From assembly GCA_902795255.1 (NCBI GenBank), contig CADBKS010000010.1, positions 1 to 27,548 on the forward strand: 27,548 bases of DNA. Reading direction: 5' to 3'. Origin of the DNA: an uncultured Chloroflexota bacterium. GTDB lineage: Bacteria; Chloroflexota; Anaerolineae; Anaerolineales; Anaerolineaceae. Position numbers and translations under genes: made by a program. The notes under the pieces are model-generated. The model was given only the letters and a program-made list of their open reading frames with translations. It had not been told where the DNA came from and ran no database searches. Below are positions 14,030-22,987 of the stretch, piece by piece (position 1 is the stretch's first letter; each line of letters opens with the position of its first letter).

Positions 14030-15994
14030 ATGTCGACTGTCGAGGACATTAAAAATCAGGTCGATATCGTCGATATCGTCTCTGAGACGGTGAAGCTGCG
14101 CAGGACCGGGAAAAACTATATTGGCTTCTGTCCCTTCCATGAGAACACCCGGACCCCTTCTTTCGTCGTGTTCCCGGATTCCGGAACATGGCGCTGTTTC
14201 GGTCAGTGTGCCGAGGGTGGGGACGTTTTCAGCTATATCATGAAACGGGACGGCTGCGATTTCCAGACCGCACTGGAGACCCTGGCTAAGCGTGCCGGGA
14301 TCGAGCTGACGCCTTACAACCGCGGGGATGAAGCACCGCGGGAGGAAAAAAAGCGCCTCTACGACCTGATGAATGATGCGGTCGAATATTTCCACAATAA
14401 CCTGACACAGCATCCGGCCGGTAAAAACGCGCTGGAATTCCTGACCGCGAAGCGCGGCCTGAAGCCCGAAACGATCGAAAAATTCCGGCTCGGGTATGCG
14501 CTGGCATCCTGGGACGGGCTGATCCAGCACCTGATGGCCAAGGGGTATACCCGGCAGGAGCTGATCGACACCGGTGTGGTCAGTGAGCAGCGGGATGATA
14601 AAGGCGAGGTGATCCCGAACGGGCGGATCTACGACCGCTTCCGGAACCGTGTGATGATCCCGATCACGGATTCCCGCGGGAACCCGATCGCGTTCGGGGC
14701 CCGGATCCTGGATCCGAATGATTCTCCGAAATTTCTGAACTCTCCGCAGACAGCGCTGTTCGATAAGGGCAGGACGCTGTTCGCGCTCAATGAAGCCCGT
14801 GCCGCGATCCGCGAGAATGACCAGGTCGTCCTGGTGGAAGGCTATATGGATGTGATCGTCCTGCATCAGGAGGGCTTTAAAAATACGGTCTGCCCGATGG
14901 GGACCGCCCTGACGGACTTCCAGGCCAAACAGCTGACCCGGCAGACCAAACACATCGTCCTGGCGCTGGACGGTGATGCCGCGGGATATCATGCCGCGGT
15001 CAAGGATATCGATATCATCCGCGAAGCGTCCTTTGCCGATACGCCGGGTGACAGCCAGACGCTGCTCCGGCAGGAAAACCGCCTGAACGTGGATATCCGG
15101 ATCGTCACGATCCCGGAAGGCCTGGACCCGGATGAAGTCGTACTGGAGGATCCGGAAACCTGGCGGGGGATCATCGCCTCGGCAAAGCCGATCGTGATCC
15201 ATATGATGGAAACGCTCGCAAAAGACCGTGATCTGAACGACGCCAAAACGAAGTCCGAGATCGCGGCGCAGATCATGCCGCTGATCCGTGAGGTGCCGAA
15301 CGCCATTGAGCGGGAGACCTACCGCCAGCAGCTGGCCCGTTTTCTGGATATCGATGAATCCCTGCTGACCTATACCGGGCAGACCGCAAGCCCCGGAAGC
15401 GGAAAGAAAAGAGCGTTTCCGGCAAAACCGAGGCTGAAGACCCGATCGGACGCGATGGTCTTTGACCCGAAGGACAGCTTTTACAACAAGGAAAATGAGA
15501 TCCTCCGCTGTCTTTACCGTTACTATGACAATCCGGGATCTCTGGCTGCGATCGACCGTCATCTGCGCCGTTTCCGTCTGGAAGCGCTCAGTCCGAATGA
15601 CTTTGAACAGTCCGATCTCCATGAGATCGCCCGCACGTACTTCAGGGCGCTGGATCAGGATGAGGAGCTCGACACCCGGCAGTTTATCGAAAAGAACGTT
15701 CCGGAATCTGTTCGGGACGCCTTTTCCGTGCTGAAGAATAAAAAACCGGATCCGCTTCAGGAAACGGTCGAACTGGATGAGGAGATCCTGCGGTCGGTGG
15801 CTTTTATGCGGCAGGAAAAATGTGAATATGACAAGTCCGAACTGCAGGCGCTGGTCGAGGACAGTGAAGCCGGGGATGAAAACATCCGTACGTATGAGGC
15901 GATGCTGGACCGTACACTGGAACGCAGGCGCCTGCTGGATATCCTCATTGACAATATCAATAAGATCGATTTTAAGAATGGGAAGGCAGGATGA
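14030..15994 (+). CDS. dnaG: DNA primase DnaG
   Basis: A 654-residue primase that makes RNA primers at the replication fork. It has the N-terminal CHC2 zinc-binding domain (C34, H37, C56, C60), an RNA-polymerase-like core with the GRIYDRFRNRVMIPI block, and a TOPRIM domain (VEGYMDV near 269-275 and the metal-binding LALDGD near 309-314). The C-terminal part is helical and would contact the replicative helicase. The second zinc pair is spaced C-x3-C (CFGQC) rather than the common C-x2-C. Length is near the family norm. The gene lies 14 bases after the GTPase and overlaps rpoD by the ATGA at 15991-15994. Confidence 0.96.
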   Translation: MSTVEDIKNQVDIVDIVSETVKLRRTGKNYIGFCPFHENTRTPSFVVFPDSGTWRCFGQCAEGGDVFSYIMKRDGCDFQTALETLAKRAGIELTPYNRGDEAPREEKKRLYDLMNDAVEYFHNNLTQHPAGKNALEFLTAKRGLKPETIEKFRLGYALASWDGLIQHLMAKGYTRQELIDTGVVSEQRDDKGEVIPNGRIYDRFRNRVMIPITDSRGNPIAFGARILDPNDSPKFLNSPQTALFDKGRTLFALNEARAAIRENDQVVLVEGYMDVIVLHQEGFKNTVCPMGTALTDFQAKQLTRQTKHIVLALDGDAAGYHAAVKDIDIIREASFADTPGDSQTLLRQENRLNVDIRIVTIPEGLDPDEVVLEDPETWRGIIASAKPIVIHMMETLAKDRDLNDAKTKSEIAAQIMPLIREVPNAIERETYRQQLARFLDIDESLLTYTGQTASPGSGKKRAFPAKPRLKTRSDAMVFDPKDSFYNKENEILRCLYRYYDNPGSLAAIDRHLRRFRLEALSPNDFEQSDLHEIARTYFRALDQDEELDTRQFIEKNVPESVRDAFSVLKNKKPDPLQETVELDEEILRSVAFMRQEKCEYDKSELQALVEDSEAGDENIRTYEAMLDRTLERRRLLDILIDNINKIDFKNGKAG

Positions 15995-17439
15995 GCGAAT
16001 CGGATCGTGAATTACAAGATTATCAGGAAGAACCGTTTGAAGAGGACGGATCATCGTTTGACCATTCGATGGTTGAAAACCATGATGATCCCGTGCTGCT
16101 TTATTTGCGGGAGATCGGTGATATCGAGATCCTGCATGCCGAAGACGAATTCCGCCTTGCCGTGCTGATCCAGGCAGGAAGGGCAGCCGACCGTTATCTG
16201 GAAGAAGGCGATGGTCAGACCTCCCGGAAGATCCTGCGGGAATTTACCGCTTTCCGGAATGAATACCGCAGTCTGCTTGGCCGTTTCAACCGTAAGGCCG
16301 GCTCCCCTGCCCCGGAGGCGGACCTGAGCGTTCTGCTGACGGATGCCGCCTCGATCTCTCCGGCCGAGTCCCGGGAAGAGCATTTCGCGCTGTATACCTA
16401 TATGAACCTGAATCCGCCGCAGGATCCGGAATGGAAAAAAGTGTTCCGTCCGCTGTTTGACGCGTTCCTGGATCTCTGTCTGATGCCGCAGGCGATGAAC
16501 CATGCGCTTCTGGATGCCTGTGCGGCTCCGGAAGGATGCGTGCCGGACGAGGATGCCCTTCCCGAAACTGTTTTTGATGAGAAGCAGACGGAAGAAAGGC
16601 TGCGGGAGATCCAGGCGCAGGCCGGTTCCGCTTCCCAGACCTTTATCCGCGCCAATCTGAAGCTGGTTTTCAGCGTCGCGAAGAAGTATCAGGGAAGAGG
16701 CGCGTCCTTCTCGGACCTGATCCAGGAAGGCAATATGGGGCTGCTGCATGCCGTGGAGAAATATGACCCGCGGCTCGGGTTCCGCTTCAGTACCTATTCG
16801 ACCTGGTGGATCCGGCAGGCGATCACAAGGTCCCTGGCGGAGCAGTCAAGGCTGATCCGGATCCCGGCGCATACTTTTGAAACGGTGATGAAATTGCAGC
16901 GCATCAAAAACGAGATGGAGCAGCGGCTCGAACGGACCGTGTCTATGGAGGAACTGGCTGTTGAAGGCGGGATGCTGGAGCCCGAGGATGAAGAAACGCT
17001 CCGCAAATACCGGGAGCGCGGGGAATCACCGGACCCGGCGCTGAATGAGCGGATCCGCGAAGCGGGCAACAAGGTCCGCGAGCTGCTGCGGACCGTCGAG
17101 GATCCGATTTCGCTCGAGACTCCGGATACCGAGGATGATGATGACGGCATGCAGGATACCATGCCGAAAGATGAAACAGCGGTTCAGCCCAGTGATGAGG
17201 CGGAAAAGATCATGCTTCGGGAGAAGATCGAAGAGGCAATGAGCCACCAGCTGACAGAGCGGGAGCGCAAAGTGCTCGAATACCGTTACGGGCTGATCGA
17301 CGGCAATGAAATGACGCTTGAGGAGGTCGCAAAGGTATTCGGGCTGACCAAAGAGCGGATCCGCCAGATCGAAGCCAAAGCGCTCCGCAAGCTCCGCCAT
17401 CCCGGATCCAGCCGGGAACTGAAGGATTATTTCTCATGA
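15991..17439 (+). CDS. rpoD: primary RNA polymerase sigma factor (sigma-70)
   Basis: A 482-residue group 1 sigma factor. Region 1.2 (DDPVLLYLREIGDIEIL, about 31-50) is followed by a non-conserved stretch to about 215. Region 2 has ANLKLVFSVAKKY, DLIQEGNMGLLHAVEKYDP and the -10 contacting YSTWWIRQAITR (about 269-280). Region 3 follows, and region 4.2 has the helix-turn-helix LTKERIRQIEAKALRKLRH (about 450-468). An acidic spacer (EDDDDGMQD) sits between regions 3 and 4. The dnaG-rpoD pairing is the conserved macromolecular-synthesis arrangement, here without rpsU. Both its ends overlap neighbours by ATGA, which suggests translational coupling. Confidence 0.95.
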   Translation: MSESDRELQDYQEEPFEEDGSSFDHSMVENHDDPVLLYLREIGDIEILHAEDEFRLAVLIQAGRAADRYLEEGDGQTSRKILREFTAFRNEYRSLLGRFNRKAGSPAPEADLSVLLTDAASISPAESREEHFALYTYMNLNPPQDPEWKKVFRPLFDAFLDLCLMPQAMNHALLDACAAPEGCVPDEDALPETVFDEKQTEERLREIQAQAGSASQTFIRANLKLVFSVAKKYQGRGASFSDLIQEGNMGLLHAVEKYDPRLGFRFSTYSTWWIRQAITRSLAEQSRLIRIPAHTFETVMKLQRIKNEMEQRLERTVSMEELAVEGGMLEPEDEETLRKYRERGESPDPALNERIREAGNKVRELLRTVEDPISLETPDTEDDDDGMQDTMPKDETAVQPSDEAEKIMLREKIEEAMSHQLTERERKVLEYRYGLIDGNEMTLEEVAKVFGLTKERIRQIEAKALRKLRHPGSSRELKDYFS

Positions 17440-17948
17440 TCGATTACCGGAAGAGCCTTCATGACGCCGCGCCCAGACTGCCGCTGATCGAGATCTGCGT
17501 CCTGGCACTGCTGACCGATCCGCAGGGAAATCTCCTGATGGTGAGGGACCGGGATGATATTTACTGGCGCCTGATGGGCGGTTGGCTCACCCCGGGAGAA
17601 AGGGTCCGGGAATGCTTGCAGCGCAGCATCCTGAACACCTGCTCGATCCTGCTGGAGGAATGCTCGCTGCTGAAGGTCTTTTCCGGCGAGGATCTGAATT
17701 ACCTTTCGGAAGACGCGGCTCATGTCGCCCCGGTCTATATGCTGTTCTTTCCCAAGCGCATCCGCGGGTCGCTCCGCTCAAAACCGCAGGACGGTTCCGA
17801 GATCCGCTTCTTTGCACCCTGGAATATCCCCATGGAACAGGTCTTTCCGCCGATGCGGAGGGTGATCCAGTTTTTTGTGGACAATTATTCCTCAATGCCG
17901 ATCGCACAGTCCACGGACTGGGACCGGTACCCGGAAATCGTGGACTGA
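17436..17948 (+). CDS. NUDIX-fold protein with degenerate catalytic box
   Basis: A 170-residue protein with a recognisable NUDIX fold: LPLIEICVLALLTDPQGNLLMVRDRDD, then WRLMGGWLTPGE. The Nudix box begins correctly (G49, E55, R63), but the REUxEE core is replaced by R63-S-I-L-N-T, so the metal-binding glutamates are missing and hydrolase activity is unlikely. Its ATG overlaps the rpoD stop (ATGA at 17436-17439), so it is probably translated in step with the sigma factor. It may have become a ligand-binding or regulatory protein; that is inference. No terminator with a T-run is seen after it, only a small CTGGGA/TCCCAG stem near 17960. Confidence 0.82.
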   Translation: MIDYRKSLHDAAPRLPLIEICVLALLTDPQGNLLMVRDRDDIYWRLMGGWLTPGERVRECLQRSILNTCSILLEECSLLKVFSGEDLNYLSEDAAHVAPVYMLFFPKRIRGSLRSKPQDGSEIRFFAPWNIPMEQVFPPMRRVIQFFVDNYSSMPIAQSTDWDRYPEIVD

Positions 17949-18194
17949 GCCCCGCACCTGGGATGTTTCTCTTTCCCAGACCCCTATAAGGCCGGTCTCA
18001 TGACTTTTCTTTAAGGTTATTTATCTGATACATATTCCCCATCTGTCTATTAAAACGGAAAACTGCCCGTATTCCGGACAATTTTTTCTTTATTGCCGGG
18101 ACTTTTTGTTTGTGTCAGAGCTTCGCAATAATTCAGTGAGTTAGCTGGTTTTGGCACACATCAGGCACGTGTTCCCGTTTTGGCTTTGCTTTTG

Positions 18195-19229
18195 TCAGAA
18201 TACGCTGTTCTGACGGATGAAGATATCGGTCAGCATCAGGATCCTCCGTTCGGAGGGGGGATTCCCGGTTGCAAAAAAATCAAGAAGGATCTCGAATGGC
18301 ACGCGTCCCTGATCCATCGCGCGCTGCCCGATCAGCGCGCTGATCGAGCCGTTCAGTATGTAGGGACGTGTTGCGTCCGTCATCGAAAACCCGATGTGTA
18401 CGAGAGAGCCGGTCCTTCCGCATGACTGGATCGCGTTAGCCACAGCTGCTGCGTTATCGGGAATCGTATAGACGGCGTTGATTTCGGGATGCTTCTCAAG
18501 CATTTCCTTCGCGGCGCGGAATGCATATTCCGGATCGCTCGTGATATCGCTGCTTTCGATGATCTCACAGTTCGGATCAAGCGACGTGATCTCATCAATG
18601 AACCCCCGGCGCCGGTGGATCTGGCTGGACAGGTATTTTGACCCGTTCATGAGAAGGATCCTGAGTAATGATGCTTTAGAGAAGTTGTGCAGGAGTCCTG
18701 CTGCGGTCTTACCGCCGACATAGTAATCGCTTCCTATATAGCACAGGGGTTCGAAACCGGTCAGTTCGGAATTCAGCAGGATCACGGGGATTCCACTGTC
18801 TGTCAGTTCCTTAAGGCGGTTCACGATTTCTGTGGATTCGAGCGGTACGATGACCAGCGCGTTGATCCCTTCCTCTACCAGTTCGTCGATCAGTTTCAGC
18901 TGCATGTCCGGCAGACAGAAATCAAAAAAACGCTTCTCGACCGCGATCCCGTATTCGGCGAGCATTTTTTCCGCCTGTTCCGCGTTTCTGTTGACGATGG
19001 ACCAGAATCCGTTGTAGTCGGCTTTTGAAATGAATCCGATCTTGTTTTTCTGGTGCCGGAGGGCAAGCTGCTTTGCGGCGAGGCTCGGCCGGTAACCGCA
19101 CTCCTCCATGATCTTGCGGATCCGCGAGGCGACAGCGGGATCTACCCGTCCCCGATTGTGCAGTACGCGGTCCACAGTCCCGCGCGAAACGCCGGCAAGT
19201 TCCGCGATATCCCGGATCGTTAATGCCAA
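18195..19229 (-). CDS. LacI-family transcriptional repressor
   Basis: A 344-residue regulator. The N-terminal LacI helix-turn-helix (TIRDIAELAGVSRGTVDRVLHNRGRV) and hinge helix (SLAAKQLALRHQ) are followed by a periplasmic-binding-like sensor domain (KIGFISKADYNGFW to the C-terminus) of the sugar-binding type. The start is a TTG at 19229, supported by AAGGGG eight bases upstream and by the family start position; no ATG fits. It is divergent from the sulfatase-ABC operon and is its obvious repressor. An operator lies between its probable promoter and its start codon, so it should repress itself too. The inducer is unknown, probably the imported glycan or a derivative. Confidence 0.93.
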   Translation of the reverse strand: MALTIRDIAELAGVSRGTVDRVLHNRGRVDPAVASRIRKIMEECGYRPSLAAKQLALRHQKNKIGFISKADYNGFWSIVNRNAEQAEKMLAEYGIAVEKRFFDFCLPDMQLKLIDELVEEGINALVIVPLESTEIVNRLKELTDSGIPVILLNSELTGFEPLCYIGSDYYVGGKTAAGLLHNFSKASLLRILLMNGSKYLSSQIHRRRGFIDEITSLDPNCEIIESSDITSDPEYAFRAAKEMLEKHPEINAVYTIPDNAAAVANAIQSCGRTGSLVHIGFSMTDATRPYILNGSISALIGQRAMDQGRVPFEILLDFFATGNPPSERRILMLTDIFIRQNSVF

Positions 19230-19250
19230 AATGATTTCCCCTTCCCATTG

Positions 19251-19266
19251 GTGTGCAAAGGCACAC
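19251..19266. promoter_or_regulatory. LacI-family operator O1
   Basis: GTGTGC-AAAG-GCACAC, a perfect 6-bp inverted repeat. It lies 22 bases upstream of the repressor's TTG start and just downstream of its likely promoter, a position that fits autorepression. It shares the core GTGCAnAGGCAC with O2 and O3, allowing for the matching first half. Confidence 0.75.
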
Positions 19267-19282
19267 GGATTTCATAAGGAAA

Positions 19283-19311
19283 ATTGTAATACAGAAACGG
19301 AATGATATATA
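19283..19311 (-). promoter_or_regulatory. possible repressor promoter
   Basis: On the minus strand TACAAT (plus 19283-19288) could be the -10 element; the hexamer 17 bases upstream (TATATA, 19306-19311) is a poor -35. The position between O1 and O2 supports it more than the sequence does. Confidence 0.3.
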
Positions 19312-19313
19312 CA

Positions 19314-19331
19314 TGCGTGCACAGGCACGCA
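19314..19331. promoter_or_regulatory. LacI-family operator O2
   Basis: TGCGTGC-ACAG-GCACGCA, a perfect 7-bp inverted repeat around four bases. It is the best copy of the operator, lying upstream of the sulfatase promoter and behind the repressor promoter. Centre-to-centre distances are 64 bases to O1 and 144 bases to O3. Confidence 0.8.
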
Positions 19332-19378
19332 GGTCATGCGGAGATAAAGGTGACAAAAAAAGATGACAAAAATCACCT

Positions 19379-19407
19379 TTTACATTTTAATAAACCGTTG
19401 CTATAAT
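19379..19407 (+). promoter_or_regulatory. sigma-70 promoter of the sulfatase-ABC operon
   Basis: TTTACA (19379-19384), a 17-base spacer and a perfect TATAAT (19402-19407). Transcription should start near 19414, giving a leader of about 130 bases that contains operator O3. Confidence 0.8.
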
Positions 19408-19457
19408 CTAAATAACAACGATTTTTCTACGGAAAAACAAATCTTGTGTCTGACAAA

Positions 19458-19475
19458 TGCGTGCATAGGCACACA
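19458..19475. promoter_or_regulatory. LacI-family operator O3
   Basis: TGCGTGC-ATAG-GCACACA, one mismatch from a perfect 7-bp inverted repeat. It sits about 50 bases downstream of the expected start of transcription, so a bound repressor could block elongation or loop to O2 across the promoter. Confidence 0.75.
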
Positions 19476-19545
19476 CGATAGATCAGTGACATACAGAGCT
19501 TCCCGCGGGGTACCTGTACCGGGCACACGGAGAAAGGTGAAAAAA

Positions 19546-20892
19546 GTGGACAAAAAGAGACCGAATTTTATAGTGTTTCTGAGCGATGATCAGGGATATG
19601 GCGATCTTTCCTGCATGGGAGAAACGGATTTCCGGACACCGCATCTCGACGCTGTTGCGAAAAGCGGCGTGCGGTTTACGGACTTTTATTCCGGAAGCCC
19701 TGTCTGTTCCCCGTCCAGAGCGTCTCTTCTGACCGGACGATATCCCGGAAACGCGGGGGTCAGGGCGATCCTCGCGGGGCACAGAAAGGCGACCGGTCTT
19801 GACGCGGGAACGCCTACGATCGCACAGGCTCTGAAAGATATCGGGTATCAGACGGCAGCTGTCGGGAAATGGCATCTCGGGCTGAAAGAAGGATGCCGGC
19901 CCAATGACAACGGATTTGACTATTTCTACGGTTTTCTGGCAGGCTGCGTGGATTATTACTCGCATATTTTCTATTGGTCGATGGCGGACGGACATACGGA
20001 CCCGACGCACGATCTCTGGGAAAATGGAAAGGAGCTGTACGATAACGGGAAGTACATGACCGAGATGATTTCGGAAAAGGCGGTCGACACGATCAGGGAG
20101 ATGCATAAACAGGACAAGCCGTTCTTCCTCTATGTCGCTTACAACGCGCCGCACTATCCGATGCATGCGCCCAAAAAGTATCTGGACCGCTTCCCGAATC
20201 TTCCGCCTGACAGGCGCATCATGGCGGCGATGCTCTCCGCTGTAGACGACGGGGTCGGGGAGATCACGGACGAGCTTGATCGGCTCGGGATCCTGGACGA
20301 TACGGTGATCTACTTCCAGAGTGACAACGGCCCTTCCAGAGAATCGAGAAACTGGCTCGACGGGACACCCGATCCGTATTATGGCGGGACGACCGGATCG
20401 CTCAAGGGACATAAGTTCAGTCTGTACGAAGGCGGCATTCGTGTCCCGTGCCTCATCAGCTGGCCGGGGCATATCCCGCCGGAGCAGGTGATCCATGAAC
20501 CCTGCGCTGCGATCGACATTTTCCCGACGTTTCTGAAAATGGCCGGAGGGGATCCGTCACGGTATGAACTGGACGGGACAGACATTCTGGGCGTGCTCAC
20601 GGACGGTGACAGGAGTCCGCATGACGAGCTGTACTGGGAGATGGAGGACCAGACCGCGATGCGCATGGGCGACTACAAGCTCGTGATCAACGGCAGGCTC
20701 GTGGAGTCTGAAAAACCGCAGGTTCCGGTATTTCTGGCGGATCTGAAAAACGATCCCGGCGAAACGGTGAATCTGGCTGAAAAAATGCCGGAGCTGGCAG
20801 AAGAGATGACAAAGAAGGCAGAGGCCTGGCGGCAGGGGATCGAAAAGACCTGGGAAGAGAAATTCGCGGATCGGTACCGGTCGCTGACATGA
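19546..20892 (+). CDS. type I sulfatase, cytoplasmic, Cys-type
   Basis: A 448-residue sulfatase of the alkaline-phosphatase superfamily. It shows the metal-binding S13-D14-D15-QGYGD, the active-site signature C54-S-P-S-R58 (the Cys becomes formylglycine), GKWHLG, SDNGPS and the KGHKFSLYEGGIRVP block. Cys-type enzymes in anaerobes depend on a radical-SAM maturase, not encoded in this window. There is no signal peptide, so it acts inside the cell on imported sulfate esters. The open frame extends back to 19363, but that part spans the promoter and O3; the GTG at 19546, six bases after AGGTG, is preferred, and a GTG at 19537 is an alternative. First gene of the LacI-controlled operon, 50 bases before the binding protein. 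Confidence 0.9.
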   Translation: MDKKRPNFIVFLSDDQGYGDLSCMGETDFRTPHLDAVAKSGVRFTDFYSGSPVCSPSRASLLTGRYPGNAGVRAILAGHRKATGLDAGTPTIAQALKDIGYQTAAVGKWHLGLKEGCRPNDNGFDYFYGFLAGCVDYYSHIFYWSMADGHTDPTHDLWENGKELYDNGKYMTEMISEKAVDTIREMHKQDKPFFLYVAYNAPHYPMHAPKKYLDRFPNLPPDRRIMAAMLSAVDDGVGEITDELDRLGILDDTVIYFQSDNGPSRESRNWLDGTPDPYYGGTTGSLKGHKFSLYEGGIRVPCLISWPGHIPPEQVIHEPCAAIDIFPTFLKMAGGDPSRYELDGTDILGVLTDGDRSPHDELYWEMEDQTAMRMGDYKLVINGRLVESEKPQVPVFLADLKNDPGETVNLAEKMPELAEEMTKKAEAWRQGIEKTWEEKFADRYRSLT

Positions 20893-20903
20893 TCAGGGCA
20901 AAC

Positions 20904-20918
20904 CGCTCGAAAAGAGCG
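20904..20918 (+). other. small intercistronic stem-loop
   Basis: CGCTC and GAGCG pair around GAAAA, between the sulfatase stop and the strong ribosome binding site of the binding protein. No T-run follows. It may be a processing or stability element. Confidence 0.35.
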
Positions 20919-20942
20919 TGCAAATATCATAAGGAGGAAAAT

Positions 20943-22973
20943 ATGATGAAGAAAATTATCGCATTGATGCTGGCAGTCCTGTTTGTCTGCGGAGCATTCA
21001 TCGGCGGCCCGAAGGCGGCAGCGGCTGAGGACGGTATTGAGCTGGAATCACCCATGCTTGCCGAGCAGGTCAAGGCAGGAACGCTCCCGCCCGTTGCGGA
21101 CCGTCTCCCTGTTGCTGCCGACATCATGGTTGAAACGGACAAGACGCCCGAGTCACCCAAGTACGGCGGAACGCTGCGCAGGAATAACGGCGGACAGTGG
21201 GACTTCGGCCCGTTCTGTGAGGAACCGCTCTTCCGTCTGACCGAGGATGGCGGTGTGACGCCGAACGTCGCAAAGGGATATGATGTCAGCGAAGACGGTA
21301 TGACGTATACCATCTATCTCCGCGAGGGCATGAAGTGGTCGGACGGCGAACCGTTCACGGCGGACGATGTTCTGTTCTATTACAACTACATGCTTGTTAC
21401 GGACGTGGATCCCGAAACGGGTGCGGTCACGAATTCCTATACCGGAAACTACTACAACTGGTATAAGACGACCGATCCTGCCGACGGACTTACCAAACCG
21501 GCAGTTCTTACCAAGGTCGACGACTACACCTTCCAGATGAAGCTGTACAGTCCGAAACCGCTGATCCTGCAGGCGATCGCGATCGACAATAAATGGATGT
21601 TCGCCCCGAAGCACTGGTATAAGGACATCGTCGCGTTTGACAGCAGCAAACCGCACTGGACCGGAATCGAAGACCTGTCCCTCATCGGCGGCGCGGACCT
21701 GGTTGACGTGACAGAAGAAGAGGCAGTTAAGAATGCTGCTGCGAAGAGCGATCTCTATCAGTTCGACAATTATACGAGTCTCGGCAACGCGCTTGGCTAT
21801 CTCTACTGGAACTACGCCGGCCGGCCGACGCTCCGCGCGTGGAACATCATCTCCCCGCTGACGGATACGGTCCTTGTGTTTGAACGCAACCCCTACTTCT
21901 GGAAGACCGACGCTGCAGGCCGCCAGCTTCCGTATATCGACTATGTTGAAATGGTCACCATGGATGCAGGCCTTTATGCGCAGGAAATGCTCGCCGGAAA
22001 CATCGACATGAATGCGATCGAGCTTGCTGATCTCGTAACCTATAAGGCGGGCGAGAAGACCGGAAACTACACGGTATATTCGAGTATCCAGCCGAACTGG
22101 ACCGTCAGCTCTGTAGAGCTGAACCAGTCCTACAAGGATGAGCAGTACCGGAAACTCTTTGAGAAACTTGACTTCCGTCATGCACTCTCCATTGCGGTCG
22201 ACCGTCATGAGGTGAACGAGATCCTCTATAATGGCCTCGCCGAGGAAGCGCAGTGTGCGGCTCCGGAAGGCACCGACCAGTACAGGGAAGGTGCTTCCGA
22301 GAAATGGACCGAATATGATCCGGCAGCCGCGAACGCGCTGCTCGACGGTATTCCTGAAATCAGTAATGACCGCAACGCGGACGGCTACCGTTACTTTGTG
22401 GATGGCGAACATGCGGGTGAGACTGTTCTGATCCAGCTCGAAGGCCATGAGAAGTGTAACTCTGCTGCCGCCATCGCGCTGTTTGCGCAGTACTACAAGG
22501 AGATCGGCATCCAGCTGGTTGAAGTAAGCAATACCGCGCGCAACACCCGTCAGACCAAGGTCACCTCGGGTAACGAGATCATGGCGCTGTATGAAGAGAA
22601 CCTGAACGTTTTCAATCCGTCCGTCCGTCCGGACCGCGTCGGCGCAAACCGCAAGATCTGCACGTGGGTCGGTTTATATGGTCTTGAGCATGCCAACCCG
22701 ATGACTCCGGAACCCGGCTCTGAGATGGAGAAAGTCGTCGAAAACACCAAGAAACTTGCGACCGCAAGTACGCTCGAGGAAGCCATGGCCTGCGGCGACG
22801 AGATGATCCAGAGCATGATCGATAATACATGGATCATCGGCTACGCCCGCAATACCATGAAGCTCACCGCTCTGAGCAACAAGGTCAAGAACTATGACCC
22901 GAATTACATCTCCTGCGACGAACTCCGCTTCTACGGCAATACCAAACCCTACACCTGGTACATCGAAGAATAA
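20943..22973 (+). CDS. ABC transporter family-5 solute-binding protein
   Basis: A 676-residue extracytoplasmic binding protein of the Opp/Dpp class (SBP_bac_5). A Sec signal peptide (MMKKIIALMLAVLFVCGAF ... AAAA) is followed by YGGTLRRNNGG, then PNVAKGYDVSEDGMTYTIYLREGMKWSDGEPFTADDV, the best mark of the family, and later FRHALSIAVDR. The Cys in the signal is preceded by Val, so it is not a normal lipobox. It is longer than most peptide-binding members; family-5 proteins also serve oligosaccharides in some bacteria. AGGAGG stands just upstream of the ATG at 20943. The sulfatase before it suggests a sulfated oligosaccharide as ligand, which is inference. Confidence 0.9.
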   Translation: MMKKIIALMLAVLFVCGAFIGGPKAAAAEDGIELESPMLAEQVKAGTLPPVADRLPVAADIMVETDKTPESPKYGGTLRRNNGGQWDFGPFCEEPLFRLTEDGGVTPNVAKGYDVSEDGMTYTIYLREGMKWSDGEPFTADDVLFYYNYMLVTDVDPETGAVTNSYTGNYYNWYKTTDPADGLTKPAVLTKVDDYTFQMKLYSPKPLILQAIAIDNKWMFAPKHWYKDIVAFDSSKPHWTGIEDLSLIGGADLVDVTEEEAVKNAAAKSDLYQFDNYTSLGNALGYLYWNYAGRPTLRAWNIISPLTDTVLVFERNPYFWKTDAAGRQLPYIDYVEMVTMDAGLYAQEMLAGNIDMNAIELADLVTYKAGEKTGNYTVYSSIQPNWTVSSVELNQSYKDEQYRKLFEKLDFRHALSIAVDRHEVNEILYNGLAEEAQCAAPEGTDQYREGASEKWTEYDPAAANALLDGIPEISNDRNADGYRYFVDGEHAGETVLIQLEGHEKCNSAAAIALFAQYYKEIGIQLVEVSNTARNTRQTKVTSGNEIMALYEENLNVFNPSVRPDRVGANRKICTWVGLYGLEHANPMTPEPGSEMEKVVENTKKLATASTLEEAMACGDEMIQSMIDNTWIIGYARNTMKLTALSNKVKNYDPNYISCDELRFYGNTKPYTWYIEE

Positions 22974-22987
22974 GAGTCGTCTTTACC

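Noticed and set aside
13772..16054. 760-codon open frame on the minus strand
   Set aside because: It lies fully antisense to dnaG and the ends of the GTPase and rpoD genes, whose products are unmistakable.
21153..22448. 431-codon open frame on the minus strand
   Set aside because: It is antisense to the solute-binding protein gene.
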